Below, piece by piece: positions 40,692-48,806 of a stretch of DNA of 64,000 bases. This DNA is from Lachnoclostridium sp. UBA5725. Lineage in GTDB: Bacteria > Bacillota > Clostridia > Lachnospirales > Lachnospiraceae. Location: the NCBI GenBank assembly GCA_002419585.1, contig DIGJ01000033.1:62001-126000 (forward strand), given 5' to 3'. Position numbers and translations under genes: made by a program. Below the pieces are notes generated by a model, which saw nothing but the letters and a program-made list of their open reading frames with translations, had not been told where the DNA came from and did not search any database. The first letter of the stretch is position 1. Every line of letters starts with the position of its first letter.

Positions 40692-40806
40692 ACGTATTAC
40701 CCCCTGTAAACTTCGATTATGCATATAATTATAGTATCACATTTTTCTTAATATCACAAATAAATAATCAGATAAGCTGCCCATTGAGATTGACTTATAA
40801 ATATAA

Positions 40807-40874
40807 AAAGTTCGATATACAAGCCATTGTTCACGCATACAAAATGTGATACTCTAGCTTATATATCGAACTTT
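40807..40874 (-). terminator. Terminator of serS
   Basis: An 18-bp inverted repeat (40807-40824 with 40857-40874, AAAGTTCGATATA core) is followed by TTTTTATATTT on the minus strand, 40 bases past the serS stop. The loop is long (32 bases). Confidence 0.7.
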
Positions 40875-40913
40875 ATCTATTAAATAGTAATGCAAAATTT
40901 CATATTTCTAATA

Positions 40914-42191
40914 TTATTGAATTTTTTCTTTTCCACCCATATAAGGTCTTAATGCTACCGGTATATTAACGGTTCCATCCTCATTCAAATTATTTTCTAA
41001 GAATGCAATTAACATTCTAGGTGGTGCAACAACTGTATTATTTAAGGTGTGCGCAAAATATTTACCATTCTTACCAGTTACGCGAATTTTCAATCTTCTA
41101 GCTTGTGCATCTCCTAAGTTAGAGCAGCTACCTACTTCAAAATATTTCTTTTGTCTAGGAGACCAAGCTTCTACATCGATTGATTTCACCTTCAAATCAG
41201 CTAAATCGCCAGAGCAGCATTCTAAAGTACGAACTGGAATATCTAAAGTGCCAAATAAATCAACGGTATTCTGCCATAATTTATCAAACCACATCTTGCT
41301 GTCTTCTGGATTACATACAACGATCATTTCCTGTTTTTCAAATTGATGAATGCGATAGACACCACGCTCTTCTAAACCATGAGCACCTTTTTCTTTTCTA
41401 AAACATGGTGAATAACTTGTCAGTGTTTGAGGTAATTGTTCTTCAGGAATAATGGTGTCAATAAATTTACCTATCATTGAGTGTTCGCTTGTCCCAATTA
41501 AGAATAAATCTTCTCCTTCGATCTTATACATCATAGCTTCCATCTCAGAAAAGCTCATTACGCCTGTAACAACATCACTACGGATCATAAAGGGTGGAAT
41601 ACAATAGGTAAATCCTCTGTCAATCATAAAGTCTCTGGCATAAGAGATGATTGCAGAGTGAAGTCTTGCGATATCACCCATTAAGTAATAAAAGCCATTA
41701 CCTGCAACTTTTCGTGCGCTATCCAAATCAATACCATTGAATTTTTCCATTATCTCGGAGTGATAAGGTACTTCAAAATCAGGAACTACAGGTTCTCCAT
41801 ACTTTTTGATTTCTACATTTTCACTATCATCTTTACCAATTGGAACGCTAGGGTCTATGATATTAGGAATAACCATCATTATCTTCTTCACTTTTTCCTG
41901 AAGAATCGCTTCTTTTTCTTCTAACTGGGCAAGATTTTCAGCTTCCTTATTTACCTGCTCTTTTAATGCTTCGGCCTCTTCTTTTTTTCCTTGTGCCATA
42001 AGGGCACCGATTTGTTTGGATACTGCTTTACGATTTGCTCTTAGATTATCTGCTTCTTGTTGTGTTTTTCTACTTTCCTCATCTAACTCAATTACTTCAT
42101 CCACCAGCGGTAGTTTCGAATCCTGGAACTTATTTTTAATATTTTGTTTTACGATCTCTGGATTTTCTCTCAAAAATTTTATATCAATCAT
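40914..42191 (-). CDS. serS: Seryl-tRNA synthetase
   Basis: A class II synthetase that charges tRNA-Ser. The 425-residue protein has the N-terminal tRNA-binding coiled coil (about 30-100: EVIELDEESRKTQQEADNLR and following), motif 2 (SPCFRKEKGAHGLEERGVYR, FEKQE) and motif 3 (NNTVVAPPRMLIAFLEN), with a normal length. An AGGAGG site precedes the ATG. No T-box leader is visible: only about 95 bases separate it from the tRNA-Arg terminator. Confidence 0.97.
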   Translation of the reverse strand: MIDIKFLRENPEIVKQNIKNKFQDSKLPLVDEVIELDEESRKTQQEADNLRANRKAVSKQIGALMAQGKKEEAEALKEQVNKEAENLAQLEEKEAILQEKVKKIMMVIPNIIDPSVPIGKDDSENVEIKKYGEPVVPDFEVPYHSEIMEKFNGIDLDSARKVAGNGFYYLMGDIARLHSAIISYARDFMIDRGFTYCIPPFMIRSDVVTGVMSFSEMEAMMYKIEGEDLFLIGTSEHSMIGKFIDTIIPEEQLPQTLTSYSPCFRKEKGAHGLEERGVYRIHQFEKQEMIVVCNPEDSKMWFDKLWQNTVDLFGTLDIPVRTLECCSGDLADLKVKSIDVEAWSPRQKKYFEVGSCSNLGDAQARRLKIRVTGKNGKYFAHTLNNTVVAPPRMLIAFLENNLNEDGTVNIPVALRPYMGGKEKIQ

Positions 42192-42286
42192 TTCATTTTC
42201 CTCCTACGAAAACCATCATTATTGTTAATATTACCACATTCTTACACATGATACAACCTACGTAATGAAAAATTAGTTTACTTATT

Positions 42287-42318
42287 AAAAAAGCTGAAAG
42301 TCAAAAAAGACTTTCAGC
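42287..42318 (-). terminator. Terminator of tRNA-Arg
   Basis: A perfect 10-bp stem GCTGAAAGTC/GACTTTCAGC (42293-42302 and 42309-42318) is followed by six T residues on the minus strand, directly after the tRNA. Confidence 0.92.
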
Positions 42319-42320
42319 AA

Positions 42321-42392
42321 CGTTCCCAGCCAGAGTCGAACTGGCGACTTGCCCTTAGGAGGGGCATGTTATATCCACTTAACTATGGAAAC
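42321..42392 (-). tRNA. tRNA-Arg (anticodon CCU)
   Basis: A complete 72-nt cloverleaf on the minus strand: acceptor GTTTCCA/TGGGAAC, D-stem GTTA/TAAC, anticodon stem TGCCC/GGGCA enclosing CTCCTAA (anticodon CCU, reading AGG), T-arm with TTCGACT and discriminator G. CCA is not encoded. Confidence 0.95.
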
Positions 42393-42401
42393 AGCTTATA
42401 T

Positions 42402-42430
42402 ATTTTAACACAAAATTTTTAAAAAAGCAA
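42402..42430 (-). promoter_or_regulatory. Candidate promoter of tRNA-Arg
   Basis: On the minus strand TTGCTT (42425-42430) and TAAAAT (42402-42407) are 17 bases apart and 10 bases ahead of the tRNA 5' end. Confidence 0.55.
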
Positions 42431-42440
42431 TCAAGCAGTT

Positions 42441-42480
42441 TGAAGCTTAGTAAGGTAATCTTTTCTACTACTAAGCTTCA
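42441..42480 (-). terminator. Hairpin after the DUF3881 gene, possible terminator
   Basis: A perfect 12-bp inverted repeat TGAAGCTTAGTA/TACTAAGCTTCA lies just past the DUF3881 stop. A T run on the minus strand comes only about 13 bases later and overlaps the tRNA promoter. Confidence 0.5.
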
Positions 42481-42517
42481 ATTACTGTTATGAAAGCCCT
42501 TCTTTAAAATCATCCTT

Positions 42518-43399
42518 CTACATTTCGGTAAAGTCAACCTTCCCTTGCATCCAGATATTTCCTTTAAAACGTCTACCTACCATTGGTTCGCCTAACAAAT
42601 CCATTTTATTAATACATATACTATAATTTATGTCATTGCAAGAAATGAATAACTGGTATACCTCTTCATTTGTCATATAGTTACGAACCAGTTTCCAGCT
42701 AAGAATTGTTCCAATCACCAAATAATTATCCGATTCCGATCCATACGGAATAAAACTAGTATCTACAATAGAATAGATATCTTCTACCCTTGAACGTCTT
42801 GATATCATTGAATATGTATCAATATCATCAATCGTAAGACTATCAATTGCTTCCTGGTTTCCAGCACGCGCTTCTGCAATTAATTGATTTCTCTGTTTCA
42901 TCTCTGCTTGCTGATGTTTCATCTTTTTTTCATCTGTATCAATACCAAGAATTATTTTACCTTCAGTTGATAAACCGGTTAACGTAAGAGGCATAATGCG
43001 GCTGGTACCTTCCAATCCTTTTGATTCAATATAATCAATGGAATTTTGAAGATAGAAAATAAGGGATACTCCTACTCTTACATCATCGCACATTCCGGTA
43101 TAAGCATCTGTATCGACCCGCTTATTTATTATAATATCTTCTTTCGCAGTTACTGCTTTCCCTCTGTAATAAGGAAAGTAATGCTCTAAATGAAAGAATC
43201 CTTTTTCATCATAGACACCACGAATTGCTACACCCATTCCATCCGCAAAATCTTTCTTTATTTCTGTAATTGCCTCAATACGGCTAATTTTGGAAATAAA
43301 TTTTTCTGTTGGCTGATCCATAACTAGACCAATAATCTTATCTAAATCCGTTCTACTTTTTACATTACTAAACCCTATTGCTTTAAGGTAACTATGCAT
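42518..43399 (-). CDS. DUF3881-family protein
   Basis: A 293-residue cytosolic protein of the kind annotated DUF3881 in Lachnospiraceae and relatives: it opens MHSYLKAIGFSNVKSRTDLD, followed by an alpha/beta body with GVAIRGVYDEKGFFHLEHYF then PYYRG, and TGMCDDVRVGVSLIFYLQN. No catalytic motif or membrane segment is evident and no function is established. It starts 22 bases after the HD-GYP stop and probably belongs to the same operon as the parA-parB-DUF4446 genes upstream. Confidence 0.8.
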   Translation of the reverse strand: MHSYLKAIGFSNVKSRTDLDKIIGLVMDQPTEKFISKISRIEAITEIKKDFADGMGVAIRGVYDEKGFFHLEHYFPYYRGKAVTAKEDIIINKRVDTDAYTGMCDDVRVGVSLIFYLQNSIDYIESKGLEGTSRIMPLTLTGLSTEGKIILGIDTDEKKMKHQQAEMKQRNQLIAEARAGNQEAIDSLTIDDIDTYSMISRRSRVEDIYSIVDTSFIPYGSESDNYLVIGTILSWKLVRNYMTNEEVYQLFISCNDINYSICINKMDLLGEPMVGRRFKGNIWMQGKVDFTEM

Positions 43400-43421
43400 A
43401 TTAACCTACCTTTTCTATAAT

Positions 43422-44492
43422 TTAAAAATCATCGAGCGTCTCTTTTATAAATAATGTCAACTTTTTTGTTAAATCTTTTTCTACCCAATCATTTATACTT
43501 TTACCATGTTTATCTTTAAATATACGGATAACCGGCCTAGTAGGACACTTGCTATTTTGTTTTATAACGATTCCTACTTCTTCTTCGCTTGTTTTCACAA
43601 TGGTCCCAATTGGATAAGCCGCAACTGATTCATTAAACACTTTCACTACATCCATGTCAAGTTTTTGACCACCCAAACCTACAATATATTCAAATGCTTC
43701 ATACACTTTCATCGGTTTTACAAAATTTCCATAAACTAAATCATCAAACATATTACATATTGAAACAATCTTAGTCCCAATTTTCATCTTTTTTCCATCT
43801 AAATGCATAGGAAATCCACTTCCATCTATTAACTCATGGTGTGACAATACAATTTCTTTTGAAGCTTTGCTCAACCACTTTTCATTCTCAACAATTGAAT
43901 AACCATGAATCACATGCATTCGGAGTAATTTTATCTCTTTTTCTGTATAATCATCCACGTTTTCTTTTCGTATTTCTTCAACCGGTATGTTTACATAACC
44001 AATATCGTGTAAAACACTTCCTACCGCTATTTCATTTATTTTATCTTTTGGCAAATTTAAGCGTAATGCTAATAGAACAGACAGTGCACATACATTAAGT
44101 GAATGTGCATATATACTTTCACTTTTTTGTCTTACTCCAGAAATATTGAACATAACTTCTGGCTGATTTAACATATCATTAATAATGTCAGAGACTACAT
44201 CTTTTAATCGTTCAAACTCACTATTACCTGAATATGCATATCGATTTATCGTGTCTGCAACAATATCCTGGCATTGCTCTTTTATTTTATTTTCTGTAAT
44301 TTCTTGTTCACTGATTCCCTCAGAAATTTCATCTTCAACGTATATTGAATCTATCTTTAATTCACTGAGTTTACTAATATAATTTTTTCTTAGTAACGTA
44401 CCTTTAGGTACTAATACCGTATCCATATCTGATAATAAAGTTTTTGCTAAAATCTCATTTCCTTTTATACTTTTAACCAAGATTTTTCTCAT
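43422..44492 (-). CDS. HD-GYP domain protein, probable cyclic-di-GMP phosphodiesterase
   Basis: About 356 residues. The N-terminal 110 residues form a small domain often seen before HD-GYP modules (ILVKSIKGNEILAKTLLSDM). The HD-GYP domain follows with H131, the HD pair H163-D164 (VLHDIGYVNIP), H194/H197, HH at 219-220 and GSGFP (225-229) in place of GxGYP (numbers from the first ATG). The metal ligands look complete, so hydrolysis of c-di-GMP or a related dinucleotide is likely. Two ATGs are adjacent; the second is five bases after AGGGG and is preferred. A degenerate tandem repeat fills the gap to the upstream DUF4446 gene. Confidence 0.88.
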   Translation of the reverse strand: MRKILVKSIKGNEILAKTLLSDMDTVLVPKGTLLRKNYISKLSELKIDSIYVEDEISEGISEQEITENKIKEQCQDIVADTINRYAYSGNSEFERLKDVVSDIINDMLNQPEVMFNISGVRQKSESIYAHSLNVCALSVLLALRLNLPKDKINEIAVGSVLHDIGYVNIPVEEIRKENVDDYTEKEIKLLRMHVIHGYSIVENEKWLSKASKEIVLSHHELIDGSGFPMHLDGKKMKIGTKIVSICNMFDDLVYGNFVKPMKVYEAFEYIVGLGGQKLDMDVVKVFNESVAAYPIGTIVKTSEEEVGIVIKQNSKCPTRPVIRIFKDKHGKSINDWVEKDLTKKLTLFIKETLDDF

Positions 44493-44495
44493 CAT

Positions 44496-44636
44496 TACCC
44501 CTGCTTATTTCTTCATTGCCCTGCTCACATCTTTTACCCCTATTTATTTTATGTCCCCTGGTTATTTCAATATTACCCTGACTTATTTCTCATTGTCTTG
44601 ACTTTTATTTATATCATTGCTTATTTCTTCATTGCT
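44496..44636. repeat. Degenerate tandem repeat between HD-GYP and DUF4446 genes
   Basis: Seven or so imperfect copies of a unit of about 18-24 bases, seen on the minus strand as GCAGGGGTAATGAAGAAATAA-like blocks. The first copy is the 3' end of the DUF4446 gene (codons for AMKK and stop) and the last is the ribosome site and start of the HD-GYP gene. Each unit holds an AGGG-like element, ATG-like triplet and stop. Confidence 0.6.
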
Positions 44637-45127
44637 TCGTTCAATGCTTGCATCTCTTCTTCGGACATAGGTGCGTCACATTGACCATTTACAATCGTTT
44701 TTACGTAAGTATAGCAACCTTCTCTGCTGCTATGCATCGTATTTAAAACGAATCCATCGTTTGTTTCCGTAAGTAGCGCTAAAACAAAGCTCATGTTTCC
44801 ACCCATTTCACGGAACGCATCATATTTAACGACTGCCATCTTATTATATGTTTTTAATAAAAACTTATCAATGGATTCTAAATGCCCATCCATTTCAAAC
44901 ATATGTTCTTTCATGTTATCAATCTCATCAAATCTAGTATAAATCACTTTTTCTAATGATTTTGCATCTTGGCCTTCCATAAACTGATTGTACTTTTTCT
45001 TTAATTTACTTTGTTTTGCCATTATAACAATCAGTAAAATTAGTAAGATTAGAACTGCACCTACTGTTCCTAATAAAACATACCCTATATCTATTCCTAA
45101 TTGATCAAATACTATCATTTGTAACAC
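44621..45127 (-). CDS. DUF4446-family membrane protein
   Basis: A 168-residue protein with one N-terminal membrane helix (YVLLGTVGAVLILLILLIVI) and a cytoplasmic part with coiled coil (LEKVIYTRFDEIDNMKEHMF) followed by a compact domain, VVKYDAFREMGGNMSFVLAL, TNDGFVLNTMHSSREGCYTY. This pattern is typical of DUF4446 proteins, which lie beside parB in many clostridia. The function is unknown; conserved linkage to parAB suggests a role tied to chromosome or cell-pole organisation, which is inference. It begins 12 bases after the parB stop. Confidence 0.85.
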   Translation of the reverse strand: MLQMIVFDQLGIDIGYVLLGTVGAVLILLILLIVIMAKQSKLKKKYNQFMEGQDAKSLEKVIYTRFDEIDNMKEHMFEMDGHLESIDKFLLKTYNKMAVVKYDAFREMGGNMSFVLALLTETNDGFVLNTMHSSREGCYTYVKTIVNGQCDAPMSEEEMQALNEAMKK

Positions 45128-45139
45128 CTTACCTATCTT

Positions 45140-46033
45140 TTAATTTTGTATTGTCATTATCATATCTACTACTCGTTCCAATTCTTCTTGGGAATAATAT
45201 TCAATCTGAATCATACCTTTATCCTTGTCTTTACGATTAATTGAAACCTTCGTACCCATGATTGTTTTCATCTTTTCTTCTAATCCAGTATAAATGAATT
45301 CATTTTCATCTTTCTCAACTTCTTTTTTTACTGGTTCACTATTTAATATCTTTTTTACTAATTTTTCAGTTTCTCGAACACTTAGCTTCTCATCCAATAT
45401 TTTAAGCGCTACATTGTATTGTACCTCTTCATCTTCAATTGGTATTAATGCTCTACCATGTCCTCCAGAAATAATATCATCTACTAATAATTGTTTTACC
45501 TTATCACACAATTTAAGTAAACGCATCGAATTCGTTACAGCAGTTCTGCTTTTTGATACTTTTTCTGCTACTTCATCTTGTTTCAAATCAAATTCTTTTA
45601 TTAACCGTTGATACGCTAATGCTTCTTCAATCGGATTCAAGTCTTCTCGTTGAATATTTTCAATAATTGCAATTTCTACTATTTCCTGTTCGGTGTAATC
45701 TTTTATTATTACAGGAACTTCCTTTAATCCAGCAATCTTTGCTGCTCTCCATCTTCTTTCACCCGCAATAATTTCATAAAACTTATCTCTTTTTTGTACT
45801 ACGAGTGGTTGTATAATACCAAACTGTTTGATAGACTCTGCTAATTCCAGCAAAGAATCTTCATCAAATTTTTTTCTTGGTTGTGAAGAATTTGGTTCTA
45901 CTTTGTTAATATTAATTAACGTTTCACGTGAAACTTTATCGGATGATACTTCTTCTGTATGTGAATTTGTCTTTTCAACCTTTTCCGGTATCATAGAATC
46001 CAAACCTTTTCCTAATCCTCTTTTTGTTACCAT
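45140..46033 (-). CDS. parB: Chromosome-partitioning protein ParB (Spo0J)
   Basis: ParB is a CTP-dependent clamp that loads at parS and spreads. The 297-residue protein opens with the KRGLGKGLDSMIP segment that contacts ParA, then has the ParB/CTPase core with GERRWRAAKIAGL, the HTH DEVAEKVSKSRTAVTNSMRL that reads parS and a C-terminal dimerisation domain. Its start overlaps the parA stop by seven bases. A perfect parS core (45921-45934) lies inside its own coding sequence. Confidence 0.96.
   Translation of the reverse strand: MVTKRGLGKGLDSMIPEKVEKTNSHTEEVSSDKVSRETLININKVEPNSSQPRKKFDEDSLLELAESIKQFGIIQPLVVQKRDKFYEIIAGERRWRAAKIAGLKEVPVIIKDYTEQEIVEIAIIENIQREDLNPIEEALAYQRLIKEFDLKQDEVAEKVSKSRTAVTNSMRLLKLCDKVKQLLVDDIISGGHGRALIPIEDEEVQYNVALKILDEKLSVRETEKLVKKILNSEPVKKEVEKDENEFIYTGLEEKMKTIMGTKVSINRKDKDKGMIQIEYYSQEELERVVDMIMTIQN
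45920..45935. promoter_or_regulatory. parS site inside parB
   Basis: GTTTCACGTGAAAC at 45921-45934 is a perfect 14-bp palindromic core of the bacterial parS consensus, embedded in parB coding sequence as in B. subtilis spo0J. Confidence 0.93.
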
Positions 46034-46803
46034 AAATCTTCTTCCTCTCTAGTAATTACTTCATTCGCTAAATCTCGATAAGCTTCTGCTCCAGCCGATT
46101 TTGGATCATATATATTAATTGGTAATCCATGGCTTGGTGCTTCTGCTAATCTAACATTTCTTGGAATAATAGACTTGTATATATTTTGTTTTAAATTATT
46201 TTTTACATTTTCCACCACTTGAAGAGATAAATTTGTTCTTGCATCGTACATCGTGAATACAACTCCTTCAATTGATAAATACGGATTCAATCTTTCTTTT
46301 ACAAGATTTATTGTATGTACTAATTGCGTTAAACCTTCTAATGCATAATATTCACATTGGATCGGTACTAGTATGGTATCTGCTGTTGTCATTGCATTGA
46401 CTGTAAGAGTATTTAGTGATGGAGGGCAATCAATAATGATAAAATCATAATTATCTTTGATTTTATCAATACTTTTTTTCAAAATGTATTCTTTTTCCTC
46501 AATTCCGATAAGTTCTATTTCAGCTCCAGCTAAATTTACATTGGATGGAATCAAAGAAAGATTCTCTAATACATTATATTGAATCGCATCTTCAATCGTG
46601 CATTCTCCAATTATAAGTTGATAAATCGTATTATCAATCGTATTTTTATCAACACCAAGGCCACTTGATGTGTTACCCTGAGGGTCAGCATCAACTGTCA
46701 ACACTTTCTTTCCACATTCAGCCAAGCAAGCTGATAAATTAATGGCTGTCGTAGTTTTACCTACGCCCCCCTTTTGATTTGCAACTGCTATTATTCTACT
46801 CAT
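46027..46803 (-). CDS. parA: Chromosome-partitioning ATPase ParA (Soj)
   Basis: A 258-residue deviant Walker ATPase: KGGVGKTTTAINLSA (11-25), DADPQGN, and FIIIDCPPSL as Walker B. It cycles between ATP dimers on DNA and monomers under ParB control, and in Firmicutes also regulates DnaA. AAAGGAG precedes the ATG. It lies upstream of parB with a seven-base overlap, and a parS/terminator palindrome lies between it and the upstream response regulator. Confidence 0.96.
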   Translation of the reverse strand: MSRIIAVANQKGGVGKTTTAINLSACLAECGKKVLTVDADPQGNTSSGLGVDKNTIDNTIYQLIIGECTIEDAIQYNVLENLSLIPSNVNLAGAEIELIGIEEKEYILKKSIDKIKDNYDFIIIDCPPSLNTLTVNAMTTADTILVPIQCEYYALEGLTQLVHTINLVKERLNPYLSIEGVVFTMYDARTNLSLQVVENVKNNLKQNIYKSIIPRNVRLAEAPSHGLPINIYDPKSAGAEAYRDLANEVITREEEDLW

Positions 46804-46870
46804 TTTACAGTCTCCTTTGCACTAGTTTATATATTATATCACATAATGCTCTTTTTTTCTACTGTGAAAA

Positions 46871-46904
46871 AGAAGTAAATGTTTCATGTGAAACATTTAC
46901 TTCT
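46871..46904 (-). terminator. parS site that forms the stem of a terminator
   Basis: A perfect 34-bp palindrome with 16-bp arms and centre TG. The middle GTTTCATGTGAAAC (46881-46894) is a parS core with one central change. On the minus strand the stem is followed by TTTTC, six bases after the response-regulator stop codon, so it reads as an intrinsic terminator as well. Confidence 0.8.
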
Positions 46905-46909
46905 TTGTT

Positions 46910-47554
46910 TTACAATACATCAATTATATTATTTTTTATAGCGTAGACAACTGCCTGTGTTCGATCCGTAACTCCTATTTTTTTAAAAATGCTAGAAACA
47001 TGATTTTTCACTGTTTTTTCACTAATATATAATCGTTCTGCAATTTCTTTGTTGTACAATCCTTCACCCAATAGTTCTATTACTTGCAATTCTCGTTTGG
47101 TTAGATTTGCAGTTTTTTTGTTTCTTTGGGTTGTGAATATTTTTTCTTTTAGTAAAGGAGTCAACGATGGCTGAATATAACTTTTTTCATTATAAACAGC
47201 GGTAATTGCTTCTTTCAATACAGAAGAATTTGAATCTTTTAGTACGTAACCATTAACACCCATATCAACTGCTTTTAACAAATACTCAATTTCATTATGA
47301 ATCGTTAATATCAAAACTCTAATATTCATCTTTTTTCGTTTTATTTCTTCCAATACACGTAAGCCATTCATATTTGGCATATTAATATCTAGTAAAAGTA
47401 CATCAGGGTGCACTTTTTCAATCAAACTTAAACATTCAATACCATCTCCTGCTTCACCGATTACTTTAATATCCCCATCTAACTCAAGTAATTGTTTCAA
47501 CCCTTCTCTTATCATTGAATGATCGTCAACAATAATAATATTAATTGGTATCAT
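46910..47554 (-). CDS. NarL/DegU-family response regulator
   Basis: The 214-residue regulator has a receiver domain (D10, D11, phospho-acceptor D56 in VLLLDINMPNMNG, T/K switch residues) and a C-terminal LuxR-type HTH (LTKRELQVIELLGEGLYNKE, AERLYISEKTVKNHVSSIFK). The start at 47552-47554 is chosen because GAGGAGG lies six bases upstream; a start five codons earlier has no site. It overlaps the kinase gene by 14 bases. The pair sits between the parA terminator and an acetyltransferase, in the same orientation as the origin-proximal genes. The target genes are unknown. Confidence 0.93.
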   Translation of the reverse strand: MIPINIIIVDDHSMIREGLKQLLELDGDIKVIGEAGDGIECLSLIEKVHPDVLLLDINMPNMNGLRVLEEIKRKKMNIRVLILTIHNEIEYLLKAVDMGVNGYVLKDSNSSVLKEAITAVYNEKSYIQPSLTPLLKEKIFTTQRNKKTANLTKRELQVIELLGEGLYNKEIAERLYISEKTVKNHVSSIFKKIGVTDRTQAVVYAIKNNIIDVL

Positions 47555-48233
47555 ACCCATCCTCCTCAACTATTGGTACTTTCACTTCAATTATCGTTCC
47601 CTTACCTACTATTGAATCAATAGTTATTACACCAGAAAGTAGCTTGACTCTTTCTTTCATAATGGATAATCCGAAGTTTTTAGCTTTATTACAATCTTTA
47701 TTTATATCAAAACCGACTCCATTATCCTTAACAACAATATTTAGATAATCGGATTCATATACTAGATTTATTTCGACTTTTGTCGCATTTGCATGTTTTC
47801 TTACATTTACCAATATTTCCTGTATTACGCGAAAAATAGTCAAATTTACAATAGGAATAATTTTTATATTTTCGTCTTTTGATACATTCAAATAATATTT
47901 CAAATTGTCATTATCCAGTTGTATTTGATTCACATATCGTTCAATTGCTGGAATCAATCCTAAATCATCAATACACATAGGACGTAAATCAAATATAATT
48001 TCTCGGAGTTCTTCAATCGAATCACGTAATATATCTGTCATTGTATTTAACTCTAGTCTTGCACGCACCGGATCAATATCTAAAAGCTTTGTTGCATATT
48101 CTGTTTTATGTACTAAAGTTGTAAGATTTTGAACCGTAGTATCATGTATTTCCATGGAAATTCTTTTACGATCTAATTCTTGCATCTCTAGAGCACGAAA
48201 AGAAGATAGAGAATATTCACCTTTTTTTCCCAT
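47541..48233 (-). CDS. Cytosolic DegS-like sensor histidine kinase
   Basis: A 230-residue kinase made of a HisKA_3 dimerisation/phosphorylation domain (RKRISMEIHDTTVQNLTTLV, H30) and a HATPase domain (VIQEILVNVRKHANATKVEI; VKDNGVGFD; FGLSIMKERV). No membrane segment and almost no N-terminal sensor region are present: only about 20 residues precede the HisKA_3 start. It is much shorter than B. subtilis DegS (about 385). Input must come from a partner protein. GGAG precedes the ATG. It is translationally coupled to its response regulator. Confidence 0.9.
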   Translation of the reverse strand: MGKKGEYSLSSFRALEMQELDRKRISMEIHDTTVQNLTTLVHKTEYATKLLDIDPVRARLELNTMTDILRDSIEELREIIFDLRPMCIDDLGLIPAIERYVNQIQLDNDNLKYYLNVSKDENIKIIPIVNLTIFRVIQEILVNVRKHANATKVEINLVYESDYLNIVVKDNGVGFDINKDCNKAKNFGLSIMKERVKLLSGVITIDSIVGKGTIIEVKVPIVEEDGYDTN

Positions 48234-48332
48234 ATTATTTCTCCAAATTTAATTTAATACTTACAGTATAACATAAAACGACAACAAATTAATATAAAGC
48301 AATATTCCTATATATGCGCTCGAAATGTATCA

Positions 48333-48794
48333 TTATTTTTTACATTCCTTACATAAAGATAGTTTATTCAACTTCATATCTACACGCTCAATTCCTGACA
48401 AATCGACATACTTTTCACTGAAAACTTCAAATCCTATTCTTTCATAAAAAGGAATTGCATTTATTTTTGCACCAACAACAACCTCTTTTGCTCCAGATAA
48501 AAATGCTTTGTCAATTAACATCCGAACCAGAAAATCACCATATTTTTTTCCTCTTTCCTCTTTTAGAATGCAAATATGGCCAATTCGATATTCATCACCA
48601 TCAAAAAGAATTCTACCCGTTCCTAACTTTTTACCAGCAACAGAAATAAGACCATGTACACACATTGTGTCAAATCCATCAAACTCGTATTTTTCCTCAA
48701 TTCCATCTTCTTTGATAAAGACTTGCCTACGTATTTCAAAAACATCGGATAAATCGCTATCTGCACCATATAAATAGATACCTTCAATCATCAT
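48333..48794 (-). CDS. GNAT-family N-acetyltransferase
   Basis: The 153-residue protein resembles the ElaA/YjcF-type GNAT group: DLSDVFEIRRQVFIKEDGIE at the N-terminus, GTGRILFDGDEYRIGHICIL, then the acetyl-CoA loop ERGKKYGDFLVRMLIDKAF and IPFYERIGFEVFSEKYVD. It ends with CKECKK, an unusual cysteine-containing tail. The substrate is unknown. It begins 12 bases after rsmG on the same strand and is probably co-transcribed with the mnm-rsm genes. Confidence 0.86.
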   Translation of the reverse strand: MMIEGIYLYGADSDLSDVFEIRRQVFIKEDGIEEKYEFDGFDTMCVHGLISVAGKKLGTGRILFDGDEYRIGHICILKEERGKKYGDFLVRMLIDKAFLSGAKEVVVGAKINAIPFYERIGFEVFSEKYVDLSGIERVDMKLNKLSLCKECKK

Positions 48795-48806
48795 ATAATA
48801 ATCTCC

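Noticed and set aside
42192..42286. T-box leader for serS
   Set aside because: The gap is only about 95 bases to the tRNA-Arg terminator and lacks the T-box sequence and specifier stem.
44496..44636. CRISPR-like repeat between the HD-GYP and DUF4446 genes
   Set aside because: Units are short, degenerate and contiguous without unique spacers, and no cas genes are present. It was kept as a tandem repeat instead. No CRISPR array was seen in the window.
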